Made by a program: the position numbers and the translations under genes | In this document: positions 12,958-24,865 of the stretch, piece after piece | Numbering within the stretch: the stretch's first letter is position 1 | Layout: every line of letters starts with the position of its first letter | Assembly (NCBI RefSeq): GCF_963924675.1 | Contig: NC_089222.1 | Coordinates: 139,774,281-139,838,280 of the forward strand | DNA from: Phocoena phocoena | Lineage: Eukaryota; Chordata; Mammalia; Artiodactyla; Phocoenidae | DNA: 64,000 nucleotides | Direction: 5' to 3' | Notes under the pieces: model-generated | The model's input: only the letters and a program-made list of their open reading frames with translations | The model's database searches: none | What the model was told of the DNA's origin: nothing

Positions 12958-14559
12958 CTTGGTCTATCTTGCCAGTCTACAGTGGCTTGAGCCTTAGGAA
13001 CCTCACATAGAATTAAGGCCATCAGCAGGGGGCTCGCTGGAGGCCAGGCAGTTCTGAAGCCCCAGCAGGGCCCTCTGTGAACAGCTGTTCCAGCTGGGCT
13101 GCACTGACACGTCTCCATTGTGTGAACACTTGGGGTTTTCTTGTGTGTGAGGCTGGAGTGAAGAAAGGGGAAAGGCAGGGTGTCGGGGACCACCGAAGCT
13201 GAGAAATGATGTCTTGTGTCTACACAACGTGCAATTGGATGAGTGTCTGCAAGAATCATGTCCTCTGATACGGCAGCCGCCAAGCCAAACCCACAATTAC
13301 ATCCCTGTTGGCTCACAAGGCATGGTTCCTTTCTCTCCTGTTTCCCTTTCATTATTTTTTATAGAGCTCTGTTATAATGGCAGTAGATCTCATTTCACCA
13401 CTCGTATTTCATTTCAGGAGCTTGTGTGCGCATTGGGGCTAAGGTTTTGCAGAATTCCATCACTTGCTTGGGAAATTCAGTTCCTCCCTCCTCCAAGCCT
13501 TGGCCTTTTCTTCCAAGGGTAATGAGTCGATAGGGACAGACAGGACCATTCCCAGGGACCGTATCTTATGCGGAAGGAGCTAGGTCATGTTCTGGCAACG
13601 CCCAGGCTGTACAGGGGGCTCTCCCCCCAGGGGGGGGGTGTTTTCAAAAGAGCACCAAGGGGCCACAAAGGTAACAGCCTGCCCGTTCCAGCCAAAGTCC
13701 GATTTTTGACTTACGTAAACTCCCCCTGAACTTGACTTCAAGAGGCAAGTGTACTGTACGGAAGCCCACCACACAAAAGCTCAGAGCAAGGACAATGAGA
13801 CGGAGCTACTGGGCTGGGGGCCAGGAGATGCACTTCCTTTCCTGCTGCGGTCCCTAACTCCCAGCACCCCTGGCCTGGGGCTTCCAGGTGGTGGGTGAGG
13901 CAGCCAGCATCTCCGGAAAGATGCAGGGAGGCGGCACATTTACGAGCTGCATCCTGGTCCCTGGTGCTCAACCACACTCACCTCTGCAGTGTCTCTGCCG
14001 CGAGCCCCTCCAGGGAGGATCCCTGTCTCCATGACCTGGGTCTCTGCCCCCTGACACTTTGGGCAGAGCTGGTACAGCCAGGTGCCCATTCAAGGTCTCT
14101 AGAATGAAAGCAGAGTCAATGCAGGTCCACGTTCCCTTTTATGGAACTGGAGCTGACACGTGTGAAGATCACGCCGCAAGCTGGCAAAGTCTGCGGATCT
14201 GATCCTAGGCAGCCCTGTCTGCCGGCCTCTTCCAATCCTCGAGATGAAATGGGCCTTAGGTCCACTGATGAATTTTGAGTTTTTCCTTCCTCCATGCCCC
14301 TTCGGGCAGCCCGTTATGCTCTGAAGAGCAGACTCACCACCCACTTGCAAAATTCCACAAGATCACAGCCTGAAGGCCGGTCCTGGTGACCATCAATCTG
14401 ATGTGCGACAGCCCCCAACACTTCCCATCCAGCCAGGCTGAGCCCCTTCAGGGACAGGGAACTGGCTACCTCAGGAAATGCTGATTTGCAAATCTGAAAG
14501 GAATGGCCCCACTAACCACTGACCAGCCAAGGGGCCAGAAGCACCAGGTGTGGTCGGTG

Positions 14560-15150
14560 TCCTGTGTCCACCTGGCCAGGCCATTGCACTCAGTGACTTA
14601 ATCCCATGCCAATCGAGGTGTTGGTCTGAAGGTATTTCATAGATGCGGTTAACATCTACCAACCATTGATTTTAAATAAAGGTGATTATCCTTGATAATG
14701 TGGGTGGGCCTCATCTCATCAATTGAAGGTCTAAAGAACAGAACGGGAGCTTCCCCTAAGGAAGAAGGAATTCTGCCTCAAGACTGTTGCATCTGAAACA
14801 GAGACACAGACGTAGAGAACAAACGTATGGACACCAAGGGGGGAAAGCGGCCGGGGGAGGGATGGGATGAATTGGGAGACTGGGATTGACATGTATACAC
14901 TAATATGTATAAAATAATAACTCATAAGAACCTGCTGTACAAAAAAATAAAATAAATTTGAAAAAACAAAAAAAGACTGTTGCAGCTACTCCTGCTTGAG
15001 TTTCCAGCCTGCTGGTACACCCTACAGATCTAAGACTTGACAGCCTCCACAACTGTGTGAGCCAGTTCCTTACAGCAAACCTCTTCATTGTGCATTCCAC
15101 TGGTTTTGTTTCTCTGGAGAACCCTGACGGACACACCAGACCAGCCCCAC
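14560..15150 (+). repeat. LTR-like ancient repeat, split by an L1
   Basis: Bases 14560-14791 and 14985-15130 form one element: gtgggtgggcctcatctcat, then after the L1 gacagcctccacaactgtgt and tgtttctctggagaaccctg. The endings resemble those of old mammalian LTR repeats. The family is not identified with confidence. Confidence 0.5.
14792..14972 (+). mobile_element. Short 5'-truncated L1 with perfect TSDs
   Basis: A 181-bp L1 3' UTR fragment (gtagagaacaaacgtatgga ... gagactgggattgacatgta) with an A-rich end. The 12-bp duplication aagactgttgca is perfect at 14780-14791 and 14973-14984. It interrupts the LTR-like repeat. Confidence 0.9.
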
Positions 15151-15318
15151 TGAGCTGGATCCAGCACACGGAGCTCGGAAAAGACGGGCAAAAGACTCTT
15201 CTACAAAGAGGATCAATATATGTCTGCCTCCTGTTTCCCCAGAACATTCCACGGTGAGGGGAAGGAGGGCACTTGGTGACCAGCTGACATCTGCATCATA
15301 GCTCAGTTCCACAAGCTG

Positions 15319-15557
15319 TGCTCCTCCCCCACACTCCTCCCCCCTCTGCTCCTCCCCCCACGCCCCTAACCCCCGTGCCCCTCACCCCCGTGCTCCTCCC
15401 CCTCTGCTCCTCCCCCGTGTTCCTCCCCCCACGCTCCTCCCCCGACACTCCTCCCCCGTGCTCCTCCCCTCGTGCTCCTCCCCCCTCTGCTCCTCCCCCT
15501 CATCCTCCTCCCCCCGTGCCCCTCACCACCGTGCCCCTCTCCCCTTGCTCCACACCA
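15319..15557. repeat. C-rich minisatellite
   Basis: About 240 bp of imperfect tandem units around gtgctcctccccc and variants (gtgcccctcaccccc, ctctgctcctcccc), 12-15 bases each. The strand is extremely C-rich, and the complement has many runs of four or five G. The open frames across it are compositional. Confidence 0.9.
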
Positions 15558-16189
15558 GGCTTGCCATTTCCCATCAAGTTACCAGGCAAATGCAGGCATC
15601 CGTGCCCGCCTCCCGGGCAGCGGCTGCTGGGCCAGCACCACCGGACATCCAGGAGGAGGACAAGGACCATGACAAGGCTGACTTCCCTCGGTAGCCGCCA
15701 CTGAAACACATCCCAGTTTGCTCCCAAAGCTGGAACTGCCTTTAACCATCCTCTGAGGGGAGCATTCTGAGCATCTTAGGATTCCATGAGGGCCTGAGAG
15801 TGGAAGCTACTGACGCTTCCATCGTCCCCTTGCAAGAAAATGGTCCAGTTTCTCCAAAAACGATTTCCTTTCCCAGGAAAGAGACCCTCACCTGAGTCCG
15901 CAGCTTCGCAGCTAGCTGCCTGACAGACGAACGGCCAAGAAGCTTTCCAAGGTCAGCCGGCCGAGGAATGCCAGAGAAGCTTGCTGGCGGCCTGTGTCTT
16001 TCTTGGGGACTTGAAGCCCCTAGGCCAGGCTCAGGGTCACCTCAAGTCCCCCCACCCATCGCGAATCCCTGTGATGACCACCTCGGGCTGGGAAGGCGGC
16101 CCCAGGGCTTGGCCAGGAGGGCAGGTGGACATCAGCTCTTGAAGGGAAGCACAGGCCGGCATTGACGGAACCGGTATTCACACTTCTCT

Positions 16190-16250
16190 CTTATTTATTT
16201 ATTTATTCGTTTATTTGTTTGTTTGTTTGCTTATTTATCCATTCATCTAT
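16190..16250. repeat. (TTTA)n / (TTTG)n microsatellite
   Basis: ttatttatttatttattcgt grading into tttgtttgtttgttt. Confidence 0.9.
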
Positions 16251-16485
16251 TTAAATTCATCGAGAAGGAGAGAAAGTTTCATTTCTGCAACATTGTTCTC
16301 ACCTCCTCATTCAGTCTCCTTTCTGAGGCTTGCGAAATCCAGATTGGCATTCCTGGAGCTGGCCCTAGGCCAGACTCCACAAATAAGGGCCAGGGCACGG
16401 CTCGCTCTGCCAGCTGCCAGCTGGAGACCATCTCAGTGCCCTCTGCCCAAAGCGTTCTTTCCCTCTCTAATTATTTATCTTCCAC

Positions 16486-16608
16486 TCTCTCCATCTCCAT
16501 CTCTATCCCTCTCATCATCTCTCCCTTGCACACACAGTCTCCCTCTCTCTCTCACACACACACACACACACGCACACACACACATGCACGCGCGCACACA
16601 CACATGCT
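16486..16608. repeat. (CT)n to (CA)n compound microsatellite
   Basis: A pyrimidine tract (ctctccatctccatctctat) grades into ctctctctctcacacacaca and a mixed CA/CG end (acgcgcgcacacacaca). Confidence 0.9.
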
Positions 16609-17345
16609 AATGTATCTCCCATAGGTAGAAACTAGCCTTGGAAGAAGAACGTTTTAGAAATGCATCTTGCTCTTAATGCTCCCACCGTGACTGCCCCGGC
16701 ATGCCTGGGATCACGTGACTCCATCAAAAAATAGAATCCATCAATGTTTACAGGGTTGGCTCCACAACTACCCTTTTATATAAACACCGCTACCTTCTTC
16801 AGAACAGGATTAACCTGTATGCCTCCAAGTCTCAGAAACAGATACAGCGACTGGTCAGTGGAACCATTCTATCAGATGGATAGGATCTACCTGTAACATA
16901 TTTACATATAACGAGGAACTGGCCGGGACTCTGGCATCCTGGACCCTATGATTGCCTTTTCTACCATGGTCCTTTCAGAAATCTAGGAATTAGCCCCTTG
17001 ATGAGGTCTAAGATGGGTCTGCCTTGGCTTGAATTCCCTTTAAAGGACCAGTGCTGTAGCAAATAGGCAACATCAGAATTATCTTTCCCACTTTCAAGAA
17101 GAAACTTGACGCACAGAAGTGAACTGACTTCTCAGGGCCCAGGGAAGTTCTGGCCCCTCCCATCTCCCTGTTTGGCACGTCCAGCCTCATGGTTGACATT
17201 CCCTCTGAGGGCTGTGACTTGGCACCTTCACGGACACCACACTAGAAGTTGATGCAATGGTTTCCAGCACTTATAAAACATGACACTTATAAAAAACATA
17301 TTTCGCATTAAAATATATACGTAGCAAAAAGGGCCTATTATAGCT

Positions 17346-17590
17346 GCGACAGAGTGGGAAAAATGCACTGGGTGTGGAGTCAAACACCCTTGATTGGAAT
17401 CCAAATTCTGAGTTGCTTTAAGTGCTGATTTGGGTTAGCCAGAAAATGCCTGAATCTCAGTTTCCTCATCCATCAAATGGGGACAAGCATTCCTCACAGG
17501 GCTGCCCAGAGGCCTGATAGGCCATCAGATGTAAAAGGGCTTCATACATAGTAAAGCACTAAAAATTGTGAGCTGCTCTTGTGACTCTGG
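17346..17590 (+). repeat. MIR SINE, nearly full length
   Basis: About 245 bp of collinear sense MIR: gtgtggagtcaaacacc, ctgaatctcagtttcctcat, catcaaatggggacaagca, cttcatacatagtaaagcac. The polymerase III box-B area is degraded. Confidence 0.85.
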
Positions 17591-17730
17591 GCAGATCATA
17601 CAAATTTAAATGAAATTATTCTTTCTTTGTCTTGAGATTTGATACAATTCTTTCTGAATATATATGGGGTATTATATCATAATTGAAATCAGCCTGACTC
17701 TTCAAAACTACATCCAATGAAATGCTTTTG

Positions 17731-18067
17731 TGGGCTTCCCTGGTGGCGCACTGGTTAAGAATCCACCTGCCGATGCCGGGGACACGGGTTCAAGCCCTGG
17801 CCCGGGAAGATCCCACATGCCATGGAGCAACTAAGCCCGTGCGCCACAACTACTGAGCCTGTGCTCTAGAGACCATGAGCCACAACTACTGAGCCCATGT
17901 GCCACAACTACTGAAGCCCACGTGCCTAGAGCCTTGCGCTCCGCAGCAAGAGAAGCCACCGCAATGAGAAGCCCCTGCTCGCTGCAACTAGAGAAAAGCC
18001 CGTGCGCAGCAACGAAGACCCAACGCAGACAAAAATAAATAAACAGATAAATTTAGAAAAAGAAAAA
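17731..18067 (+). mobile_element. Longer CHR-type SINE
   Basis: This 337-bp copy shares the tRNA-derived head (cttccctggtggcgcactgg, then gacacgggttcaagcc) but has a longer body with repeats of ccacaactactgagcc and a tail of aaataaata type instead of pure A. It is flanked by perfect 12-bp TSDs gaaatgcttttg at 17719-17730 and 18068-18079. It lies about 650 bp downstream of the ERG exon in transcript order. Confidence 0.95.
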
Positions 18068-18707
18068 GAAATGCTTTTGAGTGTCAGGGATAATACATTC
18101 GATAATTCACTAATACATTCTAGGTGACCGCAGCATTATTGTGACAAACTCAGGAGAGTTAATACTTATGGGTGACACTGGTGCTTGGTTTTAAGTGTAA
18201 GTAAAGATGAGAAGAAAAAGCAAGCATCCAAAGAAGATGACAGAGGAGAGAAGGCTGGGGGGCGGGGGGCTGGAGGACACAGGAAGTAGGTGAAGTAGGT
18301 CCATTAGCAATGTCATACGGCTTGGACATATGCTACACTGCCTGGCCACTAGCTGACACTCTCCCTCCATGAAAACAGAAGACAGCTTTACTTTCCAGGC
18401 AATAAAAACCTCAGAGACAAATTCTGCCATATGTGGGCAAGGCCCCCTCCCACAAAGCCCTCACGTCTGGGAAATGGAATTGAACATCTCATCTTCAAAG
18501 CGAGTTCTCGGTAAATGTACTACTGGTTTTACAACCTCTATCCTCCACGCAAACCACTGGAGAACACATTTTCTCAGCATTGCCCAGTGTTACTGTTCAA
18601 TGCCCTGAGTTTCTGAAACCATCTTGGGGGAAGCGTGATCAATTTCCACTTTGCCTTTTCAAGGGGTGGGAAAACCAGAGGTCTGGGAGAGCAAGAGCCG
18701 GCCGTCT

Positions 18708-18713
18708 CCTTAC
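18708..18713 (-). promoter_or_regulatory. ERG: 5' splice site (donor) of the ERG exon
   Basis: On the minus strand the exon ends ...GGCTCAAG and is followed by gtaagg, a strong match to the GTRAGT donor consensus. It fixes the exon's 3' end and leaves two bases of a split codon. Confidence 0.93.
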
Positions 18714-18931
18714 CTTGAGCCGTTCACCTGGTTAGGGTTACATTCCATCTTGATGGTGACCCTGGCTGGGGGTTGAGACAGCCAGTCCTGCTGAGGGACA
18801 CGCGGGCTCATCTTGGATGTCTGTCCATAGTCGCTGGAGGAGGACGCGGTCATGTCCGTCTTGGCCAGGTGCGGCGTGCCGTATGCGCACTCAAACAATG
18901 ACTGGTCCTCGCTCACGACCGATAACGCTTC
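18714..18931 (-). CDS. ERG: ERG internal coding exon (218 bp), N-terminal region before the Pointed domain
   Basis: ERG is an ETS-family nuclear transcription factor of endothelial, haematopoietic and cartilage cells that binds GGAA sites. On the minus strand this exon reads in phase 0 from [18 protein letters not shown] to the split codon after VNGS, 72 codons plus 2 bases, ending in phase 2. It corresponds to about residues 14-86 of the 479-residue human isoform as I recall it. The Pointed and ETS domains are encoded by later exons outside the window. Visible landmarks are Met40 (codon at 18851-18853) and the SPOP-binding degron ASSSS (18833-18847). Against remembered human sequence there are two conservative changes: Asp for Glu at 39 and Asn for Ser just before QVNGS. 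Length and both splice sites match the human exon often called exon 4, the usual acceptor exon in TMPRSS2-ERG fusions. There is no stop, frameshift or start codon context, so it is an intact internal exon. Confidence 0.97.
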
Positions 18932-18960
18932 CTGGACACACAAAGAAACACACAGTCAGG
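18932..18960 (-). promoter_or_regulatory. ERG: 3' splice site (acceptor) of the ERG exon
   Basis: Read on the minus strand, a pyrimidine-rich tract with TG alternation (tttctttgtgtgtccag) runs straight into the exon's first codon GAA. The AG is at 18932-18933. This fixes the 5' end of the exon and agrees with the phase-0 junction known for ERG. Confidence 0.92.
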
Positions 18961-21578
18961 ACGTTCCAAGGGACAGTCATGCTTCAAAAAGTTGCTAACT
19001 GTACGGTCATTTCTAACTGGGACCCCCTTTTTAGGTCGTTTTTATGGTATCCATTTCCACCTTTCAGCAGCAAAAGGGAGCTGGCTTTCTTTCCCCTAGA
19101 GACAGTAAGAGTTGGAACTGGCCGACCTAGAAAAACTTTTGTGCAGGTCTCCAAACATCCCAGCCTTGACCACAGCCGTGCAGATAATACCCATTTTAAT
19201 CTCAACTCAAGGAAGTGGAATTTCAAAGGTCTTAGAAGACATCCAATTGCATGTGTCATTATTTGACAAATGCAATCTATAATTCAAGCAGACAGGGTAC
19301 AGAATGGTCGTGAAGATTAAAAAAGACATGTGACGGCTAACACCTAAGCATCTGGCAAAACTGCCACATTCCCAGGAGATTTTGAAGAAGAGCTACTTAG
19401 AAGAGTGAGGGGGAAATGGGGCACCAAAGGACAAAGAGACAAAGGTACGAATTTTTCCACTTCTAAGTTCTTAGCTGAAATAGTTTCAAGTGGCGCTTCC
19501 ATGACGGTGAACATCTGGATGATAAATGAACCAAAAAAAAAAAAAAAGCTGTGATTAGCCAGAGGTCTCCAAATACCAAGATGTTTAAAATACCTAGATC
19601 GCTGACTAGCTCTTTTTTTTTTTTCCCCTTACTTTCTATTCCTATCTTTGCTCATTTTGCATGATTGGGTGAGAAGAAATAGAAATGTGTCATTGTTGGA
19701 GCATTCTTCTGTGGTTTTAAGTCAAACAAGTGGTTAGCCTATGGCTAGGCGGACATTCTACAGCCAAACCAGCAAAGGCAAATTCGATTGGGAAATTCCA
19801 GCTACTTGAATGACGTATCATGCAGCAACTACACAGAAGAACTACGAGACCATCCAATTTTGTTTTCTATAACCAAAACAGAAATCCATGTGATAGTTCA
19901 TGGTTACTTCAGTCCTTGGGCACCCTCGGTACTGCTATGCAGCTGGTGAGAAGCACATGCTGTCTGGGTCACACATGTTTTTTAAATGGAAACTTTGGAG
20001 CCAGTGGGGACTGTGGAGACCTTTTTGTCCAAACTCCTCATCCCCCAAATGGGAAAATCTGAGACCCAGGAAGGTTGAGACCTCACCTTGAGGTGAGCTG
20101 CCCAAGATAAAGCAGGGATTTAGTGAACACACTGGTGAGTGTTTTATCTTCAGTTCCCTCCTATCCCCACAGCCTAGGAGGCCCTTCTTATGTTCCTTGG
20201 TTGCCGATAATTGTCTACATTAGCACTCCTTTCTTATTCTTTGAATTGATACTTAAATAAGTAAGGATGTTCCCCCCACCCACGTTAATAATAGAGCCCT
20301 ACGAAGCAGCCTTTCTAAGACAGAAGTCCCCCCACCCCACCTCCTTACGCAGAAGTGTCCGAATCTTTAGGGAACACATGCAATTTCACAAAGCACCCCC
20401 CACCAATCCAGTGTGTCCTCCCCCACTCCATCCCCTATCTACCCAGGGACCAACTTCTTCATCACTCCCCGAGTACCTGAACTTCACTGCCAGGCACACG
20501 GTGCTGTGAACCAGTGAGCAGGGAGAATCAAAAGGAACAATCTCAATGCTCTGGCTCTCAGAGTGGAGGCCAGGTGTCTGTGCATGGATAACCACCCCCC
20601 GCCACCACCCACCGCCACGGTATCTCTAAAATCTCTTAGAATCGCAGCCCTGTGACAGTTTGGGAAAGAGTAAGTTGGGGGTTTAAACAATAACTCAAAA
20701 TGTAGAAAAGGGTGGGTTGTGCCAGCCAGAGAATCAGAACCAGGCACAAGGAAGAAAAGAAAAAAGGAAGGCATCTTGAACCGCCAGCAAAAGCAAATGC
20801 ATCAACAAACAGACGGCAACAATCCGAGAAATGGGCACGGTAGATTTGGCGGGGGAGCCTGAGTCACATGGCTCTCTCTTCCAGTCACAAACGGAGTGAG
20901 GGGATGTAAGGAATCTAAACTCACAGACATGGGTTTAAAAGTCAAATCGGCACCACGGACTTAGTACAGTCCTGCTAATTAATAAAGGCAAAATTATAGC
21001 TTCTTCAATAAATTGTGCAAGACAGGGTCTCCTTTCCCATCGCAGCGCTGGATGGAATGGTTTTACGCACTCAGAGCAAAAAACAAGGCTGAAGCCTGCC
21101 TCCATTCTCCCGCCGGGTCCTGCAGACTCCACCAAGCCTCGGAGGGGAATACCATGCTATGTAATGTCAGCGTTGGCTCACCGGTGAAGAGAAACATGAA
21201 TAAATGTGTGATGTGTATCAGAAATTGGTAGAAACAGGTTAGATATAAGGAGCAGGCTAACCTTTAAATCACAAATGAGAAGAAAATGGCTTTCACAACA
21301 AAAAGAGTAACAACGTTAAAATATGAGTATCTCCCCAAGATAAAGTAGGATATTCTCACAAACACAACCAATGAACAAATAAATGTAGCTTAATATTTAA
21401 AAACTGGACCAAAATACTAGAACTGAAACCAGGCTTCAGTGTGTGCTTGGAGGGGGAGGAACCCATTCTCACATCTGGCAAAGCATTTTTCCACCACATG
21501 GTTTTCTAAAGAAAGAAATCAAAGTTAATTGAGATCGATTTAGGAAAAAAAAAAATCTACAAAAGCTAGAGATAAGCC

Positions 21579-21603
21579 GGTGGGGGGGGGGGGGTGGGGG
21601 CGG
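21579..21603. repeat. Poly(G) run
   Basis: Thirteen G, a T, five G and cgg; a potential G-quadruplex on the plus strand and a length-unstable tract. Confidence 0.9.
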
Positions 21604-21897
21604 AACACACATCTTTTCTTCGTATCTTAAAATTCTCCTCCAAGTCAGTACTGAATAAAAATGAGAAAGGCCATATACTTCAGAATATCAAAAGTTGCTT
21701 TTGTTCGCTAGAGGAGAAGCAGTCTAAAAATGAGGACGCTTCAGGATAAACGTTTCATTTCCAAAGGGGTGAAACACAGTCCATATTCTGGAAAGACAGC
21801 CCATGCCCCAAAGTGATGCTAATTAAACCAAGGCAGGCAAGCACCTAGGGTTAAGTACAAGTCAGGAAAAGGAAACAAATGAATAAATGGAATATCT

Positions 21898-21940
21898 CAC
21901 TCACACACATACACACACACACACACACACGTGCGCGCTA
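21898..21940. repeat. (CA)n microsatellite
   Basis: cacacacatacacacacaca ending gtgcgcgc. Confidence 0.9.
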
Positions 21941-24669
21941 ACTTAGCACATCTAAACAATGGAGGAGTCAAAAGAAGCTGAAGGGTGGTCTTCAGAGACC
22001 TGCTTCAAAGAGGACCACGAAAATTAACTGCTGTTCTTTAGAAGCAAACAAATGCTATGTACCAACAGCATGGCTTTGTTCACCCACTTGACTTTGTATA
22101 TTACATGTAGGTTTCATCATCCCTTTGGTTGCAGTATGAACGACAGAGGCTGAAGCATAGGATTCTCCCTCCCCAGCAGCACTGGGACTTCAAAGCAGGG
22201 AAAGGATCTAGCCTAGTAGGATTAAAACCAGAATGGATCGCTACACACAGGCTGGTAACCAGGAACACATGAGTCCCTCAACTGTAGCTCTGCAAGTGAC
22301 TCTTCCTGGCCTCGACGGATGCTGTCCCTGCTTCCCTGCCATCTGGCTTCCCTCCTTGTCTGTGGTCATCTCACCTACCTACCTGCCTACCTGCCAAAGC
22401 TGTCGGCAGACGCCCTAGGTAACATGTATGGCTTATTCCCTCAGCACCTTCGGCCAGACGTGGGGACTTGCAAACTGCTTTGGCTGCTTTATGACAGAGA
22501 ACTCAAAAAAAAAAGTCCAAACCTGGCAGAAATGTGGCATAATTAATTAATATGCCCACCTCTGTGTTACTATAAAAAGACATGAACTTTAGATTGGTGT
22601 GTGCGTGTGTGCGGGGTGTTCTTTTCTGTAGCCCCAGGAAAGCTGGGATATTTTGATGTGCCCAGTGGCAGGCTACCAATGCCATTTTTCATGAACTTAT
22701 GAGAAATGCATAAATTCTAAGCGAACTGCCCCCAAACAAAAGGGACCGCCGTGTTAGTATACAATGTTTATTATTTCATTTGAATACTGAATATGCACCA
22801 ATGACATGTGAGGACCACTTCTTCAGATTTTGGTCATCACAGTTGACTGACAGTTCTAGAAAGTGAAGAGAACTCAACTAGATTATATTTCATACATGAG
22901 ACTAAAATACGATTCTATTTTTAAGTAACTAGATTTGGGTAAAACAAAGGTTCCAAAATGCTTAGATTTTTTAAAAAAATTAAAAGTCGAACGCACTTTT
23001 AAGCATACTGACATTTCCAGCAAATGATTTCAGACAGCCTAAAACAGATGAATTTTTTTCTGTAACAGATGAATAGTTTGAGAGGCTCCTATGTTTCCAG
23101 CAAAAGAATTATAAAATAAGGGTCTGGGCTCAATTTTGCTCTTAACTTTTGATCCCCATGGTTCATAAAAACACTGAAATGTCAATCCAGAGAACCCAAC
23201 ATACTTAAATTTTCATGAAAATCTGGGCGTGGTAAAATGTTGAAACTAAGAAAGTCTTAAGGAATGATCGGCTCTCTTTCACAGCTGGAGCCAGTGGAGC
23301 ATACACAGGGAAATGATCCTTACGTCGTTTTCAAAAATCCAGAGGACGGCCAGAACTAGGCGTCCAGGGAACAGGATTCCCAAATTCACCCTCAGTTTCC
23401 TCAAGTCTTAGGTGCCTCAAATAGTTATGAAAAACAAATGGAAAAACTAAGTGGAACAAGCATGTTAAGATTATGGTCATGCTTTAGAAAAAAAAATTCT
23501 TATAGAAGTCTCTGGTATCACAATACACTTTAGGAAGCCAAGGTCATCTTAAATCAATAGTCTGCCTTTCCCCCACACACATAACCAATCAGAATCTGGA
23601 ACATCACATAACTGCTTACACTGCGATGAATAAGCCATCTTTAGCCACAGTCTCTTGACTCATAAACAGCTGATCCATCACATAATAAACCAGGTTACCT
23701 TGGTAAGCACTTCATATGCAGTATCCCTTTCAATCTTATTACACTGATTTTAAGATACACCTTTTTTCACATTTTACGAGCTCTGAAATCTGGATGCATC
23801 TCACCATCGATGGCATGTCATGGGTTATTGGCAGCATCTCTTCTCCTTTCACGGCCGGTAAAATAATGGTTCGTTTTATCATCAATGACATCTTAATTTT
23901 ATGAAATACAGTCCTGACAATAGTCTTATAAGGTCAGGTGTCATTCCTGCCCACAGGTGAGAAAGCAGGATTGGGAAGAAGGGTAATGTCAACATGAGGA
24001 CAAGGTAGCATCAGCGTTCGTGTTGGGGAGTGGAATCACTCCCTGAGGCTGTACACTCGCCACTCTGGGTGTGACCAGAGAAAGAATAGGTTGGGCTGAT
24101 GGAGGTCAGATGCACAGGGCTTCACCGCCTTGAAACAGCTGTGGAAGAGCAGAGCTGACAGCACAAATAAGAGACGGAACCACCTAGAAAGAGAGAGGCT
24201 GGTGGAGGGAAGAGGTGGGAGAAGGCTGAGGGGATAAATGCCCAGAATCCCAGGACTTCGATGGAATTAAAGGATCAGGAGAGTAAGTGGAAAGCCTGTT
24301 GGAAACTAGGAGGGAAATTCCTGAGTACAACACGCTCTCTTATGAGGCTAAAAGCTATGTAGCAATAGGTCCCAGATACGTTTAATTAGTCTTTCTTACT
24401 TAATAGTTTAAATCAACAAACCTGTTCTTTTCATTGGTTAATCAGATAATTCAGACCCAAATTGATGGCCGTGTATTGGGGTGTGTTCATTGCAGGAGGA
24501 TGCCTGGCTTCTCAATCAATACTGCAAGGGAAGAATAGGGCAGGTAGGAACACCATTTATAAATGTTAGAGCCAGTGCACGTGGTGGCCTTAAATGGATG
24601 TCTGCAGACCTAATGATACTGGAAAACTATTTATTAGGCTGTCTCAAGCCCAGTTGTTTATAGCTTCTC

Positions 24670-24865
24670 GGGCTTCCCTGGTGGCGCAGTGGTTGAGAGT
24701 CTGCCTGCTGATGCAGGGGACACGGGTTCGTGTCCCGGTCCAGGAAGATCCCACATGCCGCGGAGTGGCTGGGCCCGTGAGCCATGGCCGATAAGCCTGC
24801 GCGTCCGGAGCTTGTGCTCCGCAACAGGAGAGGCCCGCGTACCACAAAAACAAAAACGAAAACAA
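24670..24865 (+). mobile_element. CHR-family SINE with perfect 16-bp TSD
   Basis: Head cttccctggtggcgcagtgg, box-B-like gggttcgtgtcc, and the gcggagtggctgggcccgtg region. A short internal deletion removes the 'cacaacagtgagagg' segment found in the other copies. The A-rich tail is broken by C and G. The TSD ttgtttatagcttctc at 24654-24669 and 24666-24681 of the far side (immediately after 24665+... tail end at 24865 in element terms) is identical in both copies: 24654-24669 on the left and 24866-24881 on the right. Confidence 0.93.

Larger units (their letters stand above)
1..18713 (-). other. ERG: ERG intron downstream of the exon (partial)
   Basis: Minus-strand intron between the exon at 18714 and the next ERG coding exon, which was looked for by its expected residues (SPDECSVAKGG) and not seen. 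The human intron is about 22 kb, so that exon should lie just beyond the left edge. Besides the repeats listed separately, I recognise nothing in these stretches: 1-860, 950-1670, 1865-2690, 3460-5110, 5360-6470, 7950-10220, 11010-11410, 12000-12390, 12960-14550, 15560-16180, 16620-17340 and 18080-18700. They look like ordinary single-copy intron or decayed repeats. Confidence 0.85.

Noticed and set aside
12687..13352. 221-codon open frame on the minus strand
   Set aside because: Includes the (TG)n tract read as Thr-His repeats; no recognised protein, splice or domain signal.
15318..15704. Pro-rich open frame
   Set aside because: Compositional effect of the C-rich minisatellite.
18817..19266. 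149-codon open frame on the plus strand across the ERG exon
   Set aside because: Antisense shadow of a genuine exon; it runs on into intron with no support.
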